Below, one piece after another: positions 51,906 to 60,159 of a DNA stretch of 64,000 nucleotides. This DNA comes from JAGIBJ01 sp032119595 (GTDB lineage: Bacteria > Actinomycetota > Thermoleophilia > Solirubrobacterales > Solirubrobacteraceae). Position 1 is the stretch's first letter. Each line of letters starts with the position of its first letter. The notes under the pieces are model-generated. The model did not search any database. It had not been told where the DNA came from and saw nothing but the letters and a program-made list of their open reading frames with translations. Both the position numbers and the translations under genes were made by a program. The stretch spans positions 1,426,001 to 1,490,000 of the forward strand of contig JAUMBQ010000006.1 in assembly GCA_032119595.1 (NCBI GenBank), given 5' to 3'.

Positions 51906-53699
51906 GTGTTTAGCAAGGTCCTGATTGCCAACCGGGGCGAGATCGCCATCCGCGTCATGCGCGCATGCGAGGAGCTCGGCATCGCGACCGTCGCGGTGTA
52001 TTCCGAGCTCGATCGCGACGCCCTCCACGTCAAGCGCGCGGACGAGGCGTATCTGCTCGGCCCAGGGCCGGCGGCAGAGAGCTACCTCAACGTCGACAAG
52101 ATCGTCGAAGTGATCAAGGAGTCGGGTGCGGACGCTGTGCACCCCGGCTACGGCTTCCTCGCGGAGAACGCGCCGTTCGTCGAGCGCCTCGAGCAGGAGG
52201 GCATCACGTTCATCGGGCCACCGGCCTCGGCGATCGACTCGATGGGGTCCAAGACCAAGGCCCGCGATCTGATGAAGAAGGCCGGCGTGCCGATCGTCCC
52301 GGGTACTACCGAGTCGGTCGACACGTACGAAGAGGCGCTCGAGATCGCCAAGAACGAGATCGGCTTCCCGGTCGCGGTCAAGGCTGCGTCCGGTGGCGGT
52401 GGCAAGGGCTTCCGCGTCGCGCTCACCGAGCCCGACCTCAAGGACGCTTACGAGGGCGCGAGCCGCGAAGGCGAGAAGTTCTTCTCCGACGGCACCGTGT
52501 ACCTCGAGCGGTACCTGCCGAACCCGCGCCATGTCGAGATCCAGATCATCGCCGACAAGCACGGCAACTGCATCCACCTCGGCGAGCGTGACTGCTCCAT
52601 TCAGCGTCGTCACCAGAAGCTCATCGAGGAGGCGCCGGCCCCGAGCTGGGTCGTCGACGAGGAGATGCGTCAGGCGATCGGCAAGATCGGCATCGACGCG
52701 GCCAAGGCCGTGAACTACGTCGGCGCCGGCACGATCGAGGGCATGCTCCAGGGCAAGGATTACTTCTTCCTGGAAATGAACACCCGCGTGCAGGTCGAGC
52801 ACTGCGTGACCGAGATGGTCACCGGCATCGACATCGTGAAGGAGGGCATCCGCGCCGCCGCCGGCGAGCCGCTCTCCATCACGCAGGAGCAGGTGTCGCT
52901 GCGCGGCCACGCGATCGAGTGCCGCATCAACGCCGAGGACGCGGCTCGCAACTTCGCTCCGACGCCGGGCGCGATCGGTGCCTACCTCGAGCCGACCGGC
53001 CCGGGCGTGCGCGTCGACTCCGGCGTTGGCGCTGGCGGCATCGTGTCGCCGATGTACGACCCGATGGTCTCCAAGCTCATCGTGTGGGACGTTGACCGCG
53101 AGCAGGCCACGGCCCGCATGCTGCGCGCCCTCTCGGAGTACAAGATCGAGGGCCTCACGACCCTGATCCCGTTCCACAAGACGATCATGGCCACGTCGAA
53201 CTGGGCCGAGGGCTCCACCTGCAGCGAGCTGCTCGAGGATCCGGACTGGCTTGCGTCGACGGCGCCCGCCGAGCCGGTCGTTCCGACCGAGCAGGACGAC
53301 GACGACATCGTCGAGCACGACTACACGATCGAGGTCGGCGGTCGCCGGGTCGGCGTGAAGCTGTTCGCACCGCCGATCGCGGTCGGCGCTGGTGGTGGCG
53401 GTGCTCTCGCGGCCGCGCCCAAGGCCAAGCGCAGCAAGCGCAAGTCCTCCGGTGCCGCTGGCGACGACGTGAACTCGCCGCTTCAGGGCAACATGTGGAA
53501 GGTCGTCGTCGAGGAGGGGCAGGAGGTCGAGGAAGGCCAGCTGCTCTGCATCATCGAGGCGATGAAGATGGAGAACGAGGTCAAGGCCCACAAGGCCGGC
53601 ACCATCAAGACACTTGCCGCCAAGGAGGGTGAGGCCATCAACTCCGGCGACCTCATCGCGACGATCGTCAGCCCGGCCGCGGCTCCCGCCGCCGAGTAA
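51906..53699 (+). CDS. Biotin carboxylase / BCCP subunit of acyl-CoA carboxylase
   Basis: 597 residues from a GTG at 51906. TAACAT ends 7 nt upstream, so the mRNA is probably leaderless. Biotin carboxylase domain (1 to about 450): KVLIANRGEIAIRVMRACEELG, ATP-grasp loop ASGGGGKGFR, catalytic EMNTRVQVEHCVTE. After a Lys/Ala-rich linker, the C-terminal biotinyl domain has EAMKMEN with the biotinylated lysine near K554. It carboxylates biotin with ATP and bicarbonate. The beta subunit at 17589 is the obvious candidate partner. Confidence 0.95.
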   Translation: MFSKVLIANRGEIAIRVMRACEELGIATVAVYSELDRDALHVKRADEAYLLGPGPAAESYLNVDKIVEVIKESGADAVHPGYGFLAENAPFVERLEQEGITFIGPPASAIDSMGSKTKARDLMKKAGVPIVPGTTESVDTYEEALEIAKNEIGFPVAVKAASGGGGKGFRVALTEPDLKDAYEGASREGEKFFSDGTVYLERYLPNPRHVEIQIIADKHGNCIHLGERDCSIQRRHQKLIEEAPAPSWVVDEEMRQAIGKIGIDAAKAVNYVGAGTIEGMLQGKDYFFLEMNTRVQVEHCVTEMVTGIDIVKEGIRAAAGEPLSITQEQVSLRGHAIECRINAEDAARNFAPTPGAIGAYLEPTGPGVRVDSGVGAGGIVSPMYDPMVSKLIVWDVDREQATARMLRALSEYKIEGLTTLIPFHKTIMATSNWAEGSTCSELLEDPDWLASTAPAEPVVPTEQDDDDIVEHDYTIEVGGRRVGVKLFAPPIAVGAGGGGALAAAPKAKRSKRKSSGAAGDDVNSPLQGNMWKVVVEEGQEVEEGQLLCIIEAMKMENEVKAHKAGTIKTLAAKEGEAINSGDLIATIVSPAAAPAAE

Positions 53700-53737
53700 C
53701 GCATTGGCGCAGCGCCCTTCGGGGCGCGCGACGCTGG

Positions 53738-53773
53738 CGAGGGCCGGGCATCCGTAGGGAGGCCCGGCCCTCG
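53738..53773. terminator. Bidirectional terminator-like hairpin
   Basis: CGAGGGCCGGGC (53738-53749) pairs perfectly with GCCCGGCCCTCG (53762-53773) between convergent genes. Confidence 0.6.
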
Positions 53774-53784
53774 TGCGTTTCCGG

Positions 53785-54687
53785 CTACGCGGCGATGTCC
53801 CGGTCGCGCGGCGTGTCCGGGTTGATGCGCAGCGCGAGCGTGCCGGTGCCCCGCTCGGCGCGGGTGCGCAGACTGGTCGACGAGTGGGTCCACGGATGCC
53901 GGCGGAGGATCGCGGGCGTCGCGGCGAAGCTGGTGCGGATTGAGGCGGAGAGCGCGCGGAGGCGGATCTGGTCGAGGCCAGACCAGCTCAGGCCGAGTTG
54001 CTCCCGCACGACGGGTGGGAGCGTGCCGCGCAGCACGAGGCCCTGGGTGTCGACGATCAGGGGGCCGAGCGCCGGCCATGCAGCGCCGATCGGGCCAGCG
54101 AGCGGCGGCGGGAAGTCGCCGACCGCGGCGTTCAGGATGTCGATGACGACCGGCGTCGCCTCGAGTTCCTCTTCGATCATGTGCTGCCAGTAGCGCTGGA
54201 ATGCCGGCCAGTCGGGCGGCACGACGCGGTCGGTCATGCCGTACCGCCGCCACCAGGTGACCGACTCGGCGTAGAGGTGGTCGAGTTCGGCTCGGGTGAA
54301 CGGTCGGCCGAAGGTCTCCCGCATCGCGATCTGGCTCTCAAAGAACGTCGCATGCGTCCAGTAGAAGACGTCGGGGTGCAGGGCGTGGTACCCCTCGCCC
54401 TTGATGCCCTTGTGCATGTCGCGCACCCAGGCTCCGGTGCGTTCGCTCTCGGCGTCGAGCACCACGCCGAGCACCGGCGCCGCCGACCGCAGCAGTCGCC
54501 CGACGGGGTTCTCCATGAGGTCGGAGTGGTTGACCAGGGCCTGCCCCACCGCTGGATGCATGGCCTGCAGCGTGCCGGTGCGCTGGGTCAGCAGCCACAT
54601 TCGGAGGTCGCTGAAGGTTTCGAGGGTGAGCGATCCCGGGCCGAGCGGAGCGCTCGCCAGCGGCGTTTCGGCAGGCGATGACAACAT
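53785..54687 (-). CDS. DUF2236 (MpaB/latex-clearing-type) oxygenase-like protein
   Basis: 300 residues. Conserved DUF2236 segments are visible: MHPAVGQALVNHSD, GAWVRDMHKGIKGE, YHALHPDVFYWTHATFFES, and YAESVTWWRRYGMTDRVVPPDWPAFQRYW. The histidines in these segments are candidate heme or metal ligands, as in rubber oxygenase and MpaB. There is no signal peptide. The substrate is unknown. The gene is leaderless by its promoter geometry and carries two TetR-like operators over its promoter; a tetR gene lies about 420 bp upstream on the same strand. Confidence 0.82.
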   Translation of the reverse strand: MLSSPAETPLASAPLGPGSLTLETFSDLRMWLLTQRTGTLQAMHPAVGQALVNHSDLMENPVGRLLRSAAPVLGVVLDAESERTGAWVRDMHKGIKGEGYHALHPDVFYWTHATFFESQIAMRETFGRPFTRAELDHLYAESVTWWRRYGMTDRVVPPDWPAFQRYWQHMIEEELEATPVVIDILNAAVGDFPPPLAGPIGAAWPALGPLIVDTQGLVLRGTLPPVVREQLGLSWSGLDQIRLRALSASIRTSFAATPAILRRHPWTHSSTSLRTRAERGTGTLALRINPDTPRDRDIAA

Positions 54688-54725
54688 ACGTTGTCAACTT
54701 AGGGTTGACTACGTATGTTGTCAAC
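54679..54725 (-). promoter_or_regulatory. Promoter with two palindromic operators (TetR-type)
   Basis: Minus-strand -35 TTGACA (54724-54719), a 17-nt spacer and -10 TAAGTT (54701-54696), then 8 nt to the ATG at 54687. Palindrome 1, TGACAACATACGTTGTCA (54679-54696), covers the start codon and -10 box. Palindrome 2 (54704-54725, arms GTTGAC/GTCAAC) covers the spacer and -35. Both share ACAACATACGT in inverted orientation. Confidence 0.75.
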
Positions 54726-54904
54726 CTCAAAGGAGTCGAGGGGTGGTTGGGGCGAGGGTCTTCAGCGCGGCGCCGGTGGTGGGGCGGGTTGAGCGCCCGT
54801 CGCGGGGGCGGCTTGGTCTTCGGTGGGCGGCGCCTGGGCTTGGACTCCAGCCCGATGGGCAGCGCTCGAGCCGCCGTCGTCCGCTCCCACTCCGAGGGAG
54901 TGGA

Positions 54905-54956
54905 GGGGTTTGCTTCCAAAAGCGCCCGGAGTAGGCCTGTTTCGAAGCGAGCCCCT
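54905..54956. repeat. 52-bp palindromic repeat, copy A
   Basis: It starts GGGGTTTGCTTCC and ends GAAGCGAGCCCCT, with an inverted-repeat structure and the centre AAAAGCGCCCGGAGTAGGCC. It differs from copy B at only a few bases. Confidence 0.6.
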
Positions 54957-54997
54957 GGTCCCTGGTCTTGCCGGGCCCTGTTTGCGCCGAGCGTGTG

Positions 54998-55049
54998 GGG
55001 GTTTGCTTCCAAAAGCGCCCGGAGTGGGCCTGTTTGGAAGCAAGCCCCT
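54998..55049. repeat. 52-bp palindromic repeat, copy B
   Basis: It starts GGGGTTTGCTTCC and ends GGAAGCAAGCCCCT, so the arms pair almost perfectly. It is in direct orientation to copy A, 41 bp away. Confidence 0.6.
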
Positions 55050-55110
55050 AGGGTGCTGCCGTCTGCGCGGGCCGGCCGCCGGAGGCGATCTCGCGGCGCT
55101 CCGCGGCCGG

Positions 55111-55770
55111 TTACCCGGAGCTGATCGACGACATCGCCGTGAAAAGCGCGACGGCGTGGCGCTCCAGGCGTTCGCGGTCGATGTCGAGTTCGCCTCGGAA
55201 CCAGGCGAGGTAGAGGTGAACGAGTGCGCCGAGGAGCGCCTGTCCGTTGAGGCGTGCGTCGGTCTCGTCGATGAGACCAGGCCAGCGAGCCAGGAACGTG
55301 GCGCCGGTGAGTTCCGCGAAGCTCGGCATCGCGGCCAGGCCGCGGGCTGTCAGGGTCGCGTCCGCGAAGCCCTCGACGAGCAGCACCCGGGCTCGGCGGG
55401 GGTCGTCAAGGAGGTGGCTTGTGAACGCGTGGATCACCGCGGCCGACATCGCTTCGGCTTCATCCGGCGCGAGCGCCGCGAGATCGCCTCCGGCGGCCTC
55501 GGCCTGGCGGTTCACCACGGCGGCAAGCGCTTCGAACGCTTCGTTCGTCACTTGGTCGTGCAGCGCGATCAGGAGGGCCTCGCGGTCGGCGAAGTTCTCG
55601 TAGAAGTAGCGCTCGGTGAGCCCACTCTCCCGGCACACCGCGCGCACGGAGAGCGCCCCGGCGCCCGCGCCGGCAACCAGCTCGAGCGCGGCCTCAAGCA
55701 GCGACGCGCGCCGCGCGGCGCGGCGGTCATCCAGCGACGTCCCCGCCCAGCTCTTGCGCGTCTCAGCCAT
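55111..55770 (-). CDS. TetR-family transcriptional regulator
   Basis: 219 residues from the ATG at 55770. The N-terminal helix-turn-helix reads RRASLLEAALELVAGAGAGALSVRAVCRESGLTERYFYENFADREALL, the classic TetR pattern. A helical ligand-binding domain follows. It probably represses the DUF2236 gene on the same strand through the two palindromes at 54679-54725; no similar palindrome was noted before its own start. Confidence 0.92.
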   Translation of the reverse strand: MAETRKSWAGTSLDDRRAARRASLLEAALELVAGAGAGALSVRAVCRESGLTERYFYENFADREALLIALHDQVTNEAFEALAAVVNRQAEAAGGDLAALAPDEAEAMSAAVIHAFTSHLLDDPRRARVLLVEGFADATLTARGLAAMPSFAELTGATFLARWPGLIDETDARLNGQALLGALVHLYLAWFRGELDIDRERLERHAVALFTAMSSISSG

Positions 55771-55800
55771 CAAGCGCCATCGTCGCACGACAGCCCGCCC

Positions 55801-55856
55801 GGCGGTGAGCGGCCAAAATCTGTTGCCCTGACGACAACAAATGGCCGTTCACCGCC
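55801..55856. repeat. 56-bp palindromic repeat, copy 1
   Basis: It starts GGCGGTGAGCGGCCAAAATC and ends AAATGGCCGTTCACCGCC. The arms pair over about 20 bp around a CCCTGACGA loop. It is identical to copies 2 and 3. Confidence 0.75.
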
Positions 55857-55892
55857 CCGAACGGCGCCGCCTGGCCCCGAACGGCGCCGGCC

Positions 55893-55948
55893 GGCGGTGA
55901 GCGGCCAAAATCTGTTGCCCTGACGACAACAAATGGCCGTTCACCGCC
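55893..55948. repeat. 56-bp palindromic repeat, copy 2
   Basis: Identical in sequence and orientation to copy 1, 36 bp downstream. The spacer contains CCGAACGGCGCCG twice. Confidence 0.75.
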
Positions 55949-55977
55949 GAGCGGCGGTGGCTCTCTTGGGTTGGGGG

Positions 55978-56637
55978 CTACCCGCGGCGGTATGGATCGA
56001 CCATCACGGAGTCGATCTGGGTGGTGCCGACCGACGTGGTGAACTTGCCCCAGAATCCGATGCCGACGGCGACCTGGTTGCCCGTCGAGACGAACTTCAG
56101 CTGCACGGTGGCCGAGGTGCCGGCGGCAAGCGGGATCTTGGTCGCGAGGGGGTTGATGGCACTCGCCGACCACTTGCCGTCGCCCCAGGTGATCTCCTGC
56201 GACGACGTGAACTGCTGCTCGGCTACCGTGCCCGTGGAGTTCCGGTACACCACGATCGCCTTGTATCCAGCCATCGAGCCGGTCGGCTTGGCCATGAAGC
56301 GGAAGTACGGGTTGGTTTCATCGACGCAGAACTCCGGCGACGTGGCCGTCGAGCCCACCGGGAGCGACAACGATTTCGCGCCGGGTGCGATGCTCAAGCT
56401 CTCGTTGCCGCTGACGACCTTGGCGCCGCCGGCGAGCTTCCAGCCGTGCGTGCCCTCGAAGCTGCCGCCTGGCGAGACGGAGTAGTCGGCGGAGTCGCCG
56501 ACCTTCGCAAATGCCTTGGTCGTCGGCGCTTGGACGCATGCGGCCTGCGCGGCTGCCGGAGCTGCGGCGACGATGGCGGTCAGTGCGGCGATGGATGCGG
56601 CTGAGCGCAGCAGCGTTCCTTGCTTACGAAGTGGCAT
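55978..56637 (-). CDS. Secreted protein, paralogue 1 of a pair
   Basis: 219 residues from the ATG at 56637, preceded by AAGAGG about 8 nt upstream. Signal peptide MPLRKQGTLLRSAASIAALTAIVAAAPAAAQA. The mature protein starts with CVQAPTTKAF and contains FCVDETNPYFRFMAKP, QLKFVSTGNQVAVGIGFWGKF and ends IDSVMVDPYRRG. It is a predicted all-beta (jelly-roll-like) secreted domain with one likely disulfide between the Cys in CVQ and FCVDE. I know of no assigned function. The sister gene is at 56993. Confidence 0.82.
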   Translation of the reverse strand: MPLRKQGTLLRSAASIAALTAIVAAAPAAAQAACVQAPTTKAFAKVGDSADYSVSPGGSFEGTHGWKLAGGAKVVSGNESLSIAPGAKSLSLPVGSTATSPEFCVDETNPYFRFMAKPTGSMAGYKAIVVYRNSTGTVAEQQFTSSQEITWGDGKWSASAINPLATKIPLAAGTSATVQLKFVSTGNQVAVGIGFWGKFTTSVGTTQIDSVMVDPYRRG

Positions 56638-56992
56638 TCCGTTGCCTCTTTCTTGGAGCTTGGTCGGGGGGTTGGAGTCGGACTCGCCTCGGGAGGAGTG
56701 CGGGTTCGGTCCGGCGGTCACCCGGGGATGACCATGACTCCACTATCCGGTATTACGAGGTACCGGTCGACAAGTCTGGACATTCGTACGGGTAGCCGCG
56801 GAGCGCGTTCGGTGTTCCCAGGCCCACACTCTCTTTGGCGACCCTCTGCCCGACGACACCACGCGGCCGTTGACGCCCTGATCGGCGGTGAGCGGCCAAA
56901 ATCTGTTGCCCTGACGACAACAAATGGCCGTTCACCGCCCCGACCGGCGTTGGCGCCAATCCGGCCGGCGATGGGCGCGCTTTCAGGTTGAG
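56638..56992. other. 355-bp intergenic region with repeat copy 3
   Basis: It holds the upstream region of the 55978-56637 gene, with a minus-strand GGATAGTGG box near 56750 that resembles the GGATAATGG box before the sister gene, and repeat copy 3. No further gene is seen. Confidence 0.5.
56884..56939. repeat. 56-bp palindromic repeat, copy 3
   Basis: Identical to copies 1 and 2 and in the same orientation. It lies between the two paralogous secreted-protein genes. Confidence 0.75.
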
Positions 56993-57655
56993 CTAGCCGC
57001 GGCGGTACGGATCGACCATCACGGAGTCGATCGAGACGGTGCCGAGTGAGCCGCCCGCGAACTGGCCCCACCAGCCGATACCGACGGCGACCTGGTTCCC
57101 GGTTGAGACGAACTTGAGCTGCACCGAGGCGGTCTCGCCGCTCACGAGTGGGATCTTCGTGGCCAGCGGGCTGACCTTGCTCGGGGCCCACTTACCGTCG
57201 CTCCACGCCGAGTCCTTGGACGACGTGAACTGCGCTTGCTTGGTGGTGCCGTTCTCGTCCTTGTAGAGGACGATCGCGGAGTAGCCGGTGACGGCCTTCG
57301 TTGGCCGCGCCATGAAGCGGAAGTACGGGTTGGTCTCGTCGACGCAGAAGGCCGGCGAGGTGGCCGTGGCGCCGAGCGGAAGTGAGAGCGACCGCGAGCC
57401 GGTCGTGATGCCCAAAGTCTCGTTGCCGTAGACGAGCTTGGCTCCGCCGGTCAGTGTCCACCCGGCCGCCGTCTCGAACGTGCCACCGGGAGCGACGGAG
57501 TAGTCCGCGGTGTCACCGATCTTGGCGAAGGCCTTGGTGGTCGGCGCCTGGACGCAGTCGGCCTGGGCCGCTGCCGGAGCGCCGACGAGCAAGGCGGCCG
57601 AGAGGGTGAGCGTCGCGGTGAAACGAGCGGTGGATCCGGAGTTGCGAAGCAGCAT
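56993..57655 (-). CDS. Secreted protein, paralogue 2 of a pair
   Basis: 220 residues from the ATG at 57655, with AGGAAGG upstream. Signal peptide MLLRNSGSTARFTATLTLSAALLVGAPAAAQA, then CVQAPTTKAF, FCVDETNPYFRFMARP, and QLKFVSTGNQVAVGIGWWGQF..IDSVMVDPYRRG. It is more than half identical to the protein encoded at 55978-56637 by eye, so it is a recent duplication. It is predicted to be a soluble secreted beta domain of unknown role. Confidence 0.82.
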   Translation of the reverse strand: MLLRNSGSTARFTATLTLSAALLVGAPAAAQADCVQAPTTKAFAKIGDTADYSVAPGGTFETAAGWTLTGGAKLVYGNETLGITTGSRSLSLPLGATATSPAFCVDETNPYFRFMARPTKAVTGYSAIVLYKDENGTTKQAQFTSSKDSAWSDGKWAPSKVSPLATKIPLVSGETASVQLKFVSTGNQVAVGIGWWGQFAGGSLGTVSIDSVMVDPYRRG

Positions 57656-57887
57656 TGCGGTTGCGCCTTCCTGGGCGGTGTGCCTTGCGTGGGACGGGGC
57701 CTGAGCACTGGTGCGGTGCGGGTCCGAGGGGCGAACGACGAGGGAGTTCGCCCGAATGTCCATTATCCGAGGAAACACGAATGAATCACCAAAATATGGA
57801 CGAACATTTGACCAGTCGGTTGGACAGTTCTGGTTCTGGAGTCTGACGTGCTCGCGGCGGGCCGGGTGAGGCCAGCCTCAGGCGCGC

Positions 57888-58028
57888 GACCCGGTGGTGG
57901 GCCCAGTTCGGCCGACCCGGTGGTGGGCCCAGTTCGGCCGACCCGGTGGTGGGCTCATGCGCGCGACCCGGTGGTGGACCCAGGTCGGTCGACCCGGTGG
58001 TGGGCTCAGGCCCGCGACTCGGTGGTGG
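57888..58028. repeat. 26-bp tandem repeat crossing a stop codon
   Basis: Six units begin GACCCGGTGGTGG at 57888, 57914, 57940, 57965 and 57991, and the last (58016) begins GACTCGGTGGTGG. Unit length is 25-26 bp. The array overlaps the last codons of the minus-strand gene ending at 58006. Confidence 0.8.
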
Positions 58029-60159
58029 CGATCACGGCATCGCCGGTCCGCGGTAGGTGCTTCCAACCGGACCGCACCCCCTGGATCGCCGTGACCGTCG
58101 ACTCGATGATCACGAGGTACATCAGCTGCCGGTAGACGAACTGCTGCAGCGGAAGTGCCCACAGTGGCTTGATGGATTCCCGGTCGAGTCGGAAGCCGTA
58201 CACCGCGATCAGGAGCTGAACGGCGTTGAACGCCAGCCAGGAGAGCGTCACCCGGGTGGGGTCGGAGAACAGGATCCCGTAGATCGCGTAGAGGTCGATC
58301 AGGGGTGCGAGCACGGGCAGCACGATCTGGAACACGAACATGTACGGCAGGGCTCGCCGCCCGATCCGACGGTCCTTCGGGTCCCTCGACAGCACGGCGC
58401 CGCGGTGCTTCCAGACGGCCTGCATCGTGCCGAACGACCACCGGTAGCGCTGACGCCAGAGTGCGGTGAACGTGGACGGGGCTTCGGTCCAGGCGCGGGC
58501 GTCCTCGGCATAGACGACCCGGGCGCCGGTCCGTCCGATCGCCAGGGTCAGGTCGGTGTCTTCCGCGAGCGTGTCGGCGGGCACCCCACCGACGGTCTCC
58601 AGGACGTCGCGCCGGAACGCCCCGATGGCACCCGGCACCGTTGGCGTGCACTGGAGAACCTCGTACATGCGGCGGTCGAGGTTGAAGCCCATCACGTACT
58701 CGATGTGCTGCCACCGGCCGAGCATCCCGGAGCGGTTACCGACCTTGGTGTTGCCGGAGACGGCGCCGACCGTCGGGTCTCGCAGCGGCTCGACCAGGAG
58801 CCGGATCGTGTCGGGCTCGAACAGCGTGTCGCCGTCGACCATCACCAGCACCTCCCCCTCGGAGTGCGCGATCCCGGTGTTGAGCGCCGCCGACTTGCCG
58901 CCGTTGTCCTGCCGGATGAGGCGGACGTTCGGCAGGTCAAGGCCTGCGACGATCTCGGCGGTGCGATCCTTCGACCCGTCGTCGATCACGAGCACTTCGA
59001 GGTTCGGGTAGTCACCGGCAGCCAGCGAGCGAACGGCGCGCTCGATGCCGACCTCCTCGTTGTAGGCGGGAACGAGCACGGTCACGGACGGGAGGAACGG
59101 CTCCTCGTACGTGTCGGGCGCGCGGCGCGTGACGCGCACATGGTGCGTGGCGAGCGTGAGCAGCAGAATGGCGCGCAGGACGATCAGGATCCCGATCGCC
59201 AGCATGACCGCGCCGAACACGGAGATCGAGACGAACGCCAACCGGACTGCCGCACCGAAGACCTGCGCGCGGCGACGTTCCCACGTCGAGGCGACCGGCG
59301 AAGACGCATTGCGCGACACGTCGGCCATCCGCGACATCGAGGTGAAGCGGAAGCCTCGGTCCCTCAGCCGCGGGATGAGCGCGTCGACGGCCGCAACGGT
59401 CTGCGACCGGTCGCCGCCGCCGTCGTGAAGCAGCACGACGCCGCCCGTATCGCCCTTCGGCGTGGCGCCTTCGATAATGGCGTCGACGCCGGGGCGGAGC
59501 CAGTCCTTCGGGTCGATGTCCGACAGCGCGACGAAGTACCGCTGGCCGGCCAGGCTGGCCAACTCTCGCTCCTGCGTCGCGGTGACGGTCATCGACGTGG
59601 CGGAGTACGGCGGCCGCACGAAGCGCGCGTAGCGGCCCGTGATGCCCGCGATGGTGGCCTCGGTGAGTTCGAGCTGCTTCTCGCGAGCCCATCGCGAGCC
59701 CGTCGCAAGTGGGACGTGCGTAAAGGTGTGGTTGCCGATGTCGTGGCCGTCGCGCTGCAGCATGCGGACGATGTCCGGGTGGCGGGCCGCTTGGCTGCCG
59801 ACGAGGAAGAACGTCGCCTTGACATGGTGCTTGCGCAGGACCGCCGCGATCTTTGGCGTCCAGCGAGGGTCCGGGCCGTCGTCGAACGTCAGGGCGACTC
59901 GATGGCCCGGTTTCCGGCGGACGGGGCGAAGGCGGCCCTCATACTCGCGGAAGATCGTGCCCGTGCCCGCGAGCGGGCGGGCCTGGCTCGTGTCGATCTC
60001 GGCCTCGGTTCCTGCGCCGATCGTGTGCGTCGCGAGGCCTTGGAACGTCAGGATCGCGGTAACGACAACGACGCAAAGGGCGAGGAGCTTCCAGTGTCCG
60101 GCGGGGGATCGCATCCACGCCGGGACGCGGGCGCTACTCCCCTTGCGAGCCGGCGTCAC
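58006..60159 (-). CDS. Polysaccharide deacetylase / family 2 glycosyltransferase fusion
   Basis: 717 residues. A membrane segment (about 23-43) anchors a polysaccharide deacetylase domain with LTFDDGPDP (90-98), HTFTH (144-148), RPPYS and VVLLHDGGGD. A second membrane segment (about 310-340) leads to a GT2 domain: VLVPAYNEE, DDGS, DGDT, EDTD, QRYRWSFGT. Three to four further helices follow. It probably polymerises and de-N-acetylates a cell-surface polysaccharide in one protein. The gene overlaps the upstream membrane-protein gene by 26 nt. The last codons lie in a tandem repeat. Confidence 0.92.
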   Translation of the reverse strand: MTPARKGSSARVPAWMRSPAGHWKLLALCVVVVTAILTFQGLATHTIGAGTEAEIDTSQARPLAGTGTIFREYEGRLRPVRRKPGHRVALTFDDGPDPRWTPKIAAVLRKHHVKATFFLVGSQAARHPDIVRMLQRDGHDIGNHTFTHVPLATGSRWAREKQLELTEATIAGITGRYARFVRPPYSATSMTVTATQERELASLAGQRYFVALSDIDPKDWLRPGVDAIIEGATPKGDTGGVVLLHDGGGDRSQTVAAVDALIPRLRDRGFRFTSMSRMADVSRNASSPVASTWERRRAQVFGAAVRLAFVSISVFGAVMLAIGILIVLRAILLLTLATHHVRVTRRAPDTYEEPFLPSVTVLVPAYNEEVGIERAVRSLAAGDYPNLEVLVIDDGSKDRTAEIVAGLDLPNVRLIRQDNGGKSAALNTGIAHSEGEVLVMVDGDTLFEPDTIRLLVEPLRDPTVGAVSGNTKVGNRSGMLGRWQHIEYVMGFNLDRRMYEVLQCTPTVPGAIGAFRRDVLETVGGVPADTLAEDTDLTLAIGRTGARVVYAEDARAWTEAPSTFTALWRQRYRWSFGTMQAVWKHRGAVLSRDPKDRRIGRRALPYMFVFQIVLPVLAPLIDLYAIYGILFSDPTRVTLSWLAFNAVQLLIAVYGFRLDRESIKPLWALPLQQFVYRQLMYLVIIESTVTAIQGVRSGWKHLPRTGDAVIATTESRA

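Larger units (their letters stand above)
54726..55110. other. 385-bp non-coding stretch between tetR and the DUF2236 gene
   Basis: No coding frame with support is seen. It contains two copies of a 52-bp palindromic repeat (54905-54956 and 54998-55049) and otherwise GC-rich sequence. Confidence 0.5.

Noticed and set aside
57888..58028. CRISPR array
   Set aside because: The repeats are directly adjacent 25-26 bp units without unique spacers, and no cas gene is near.
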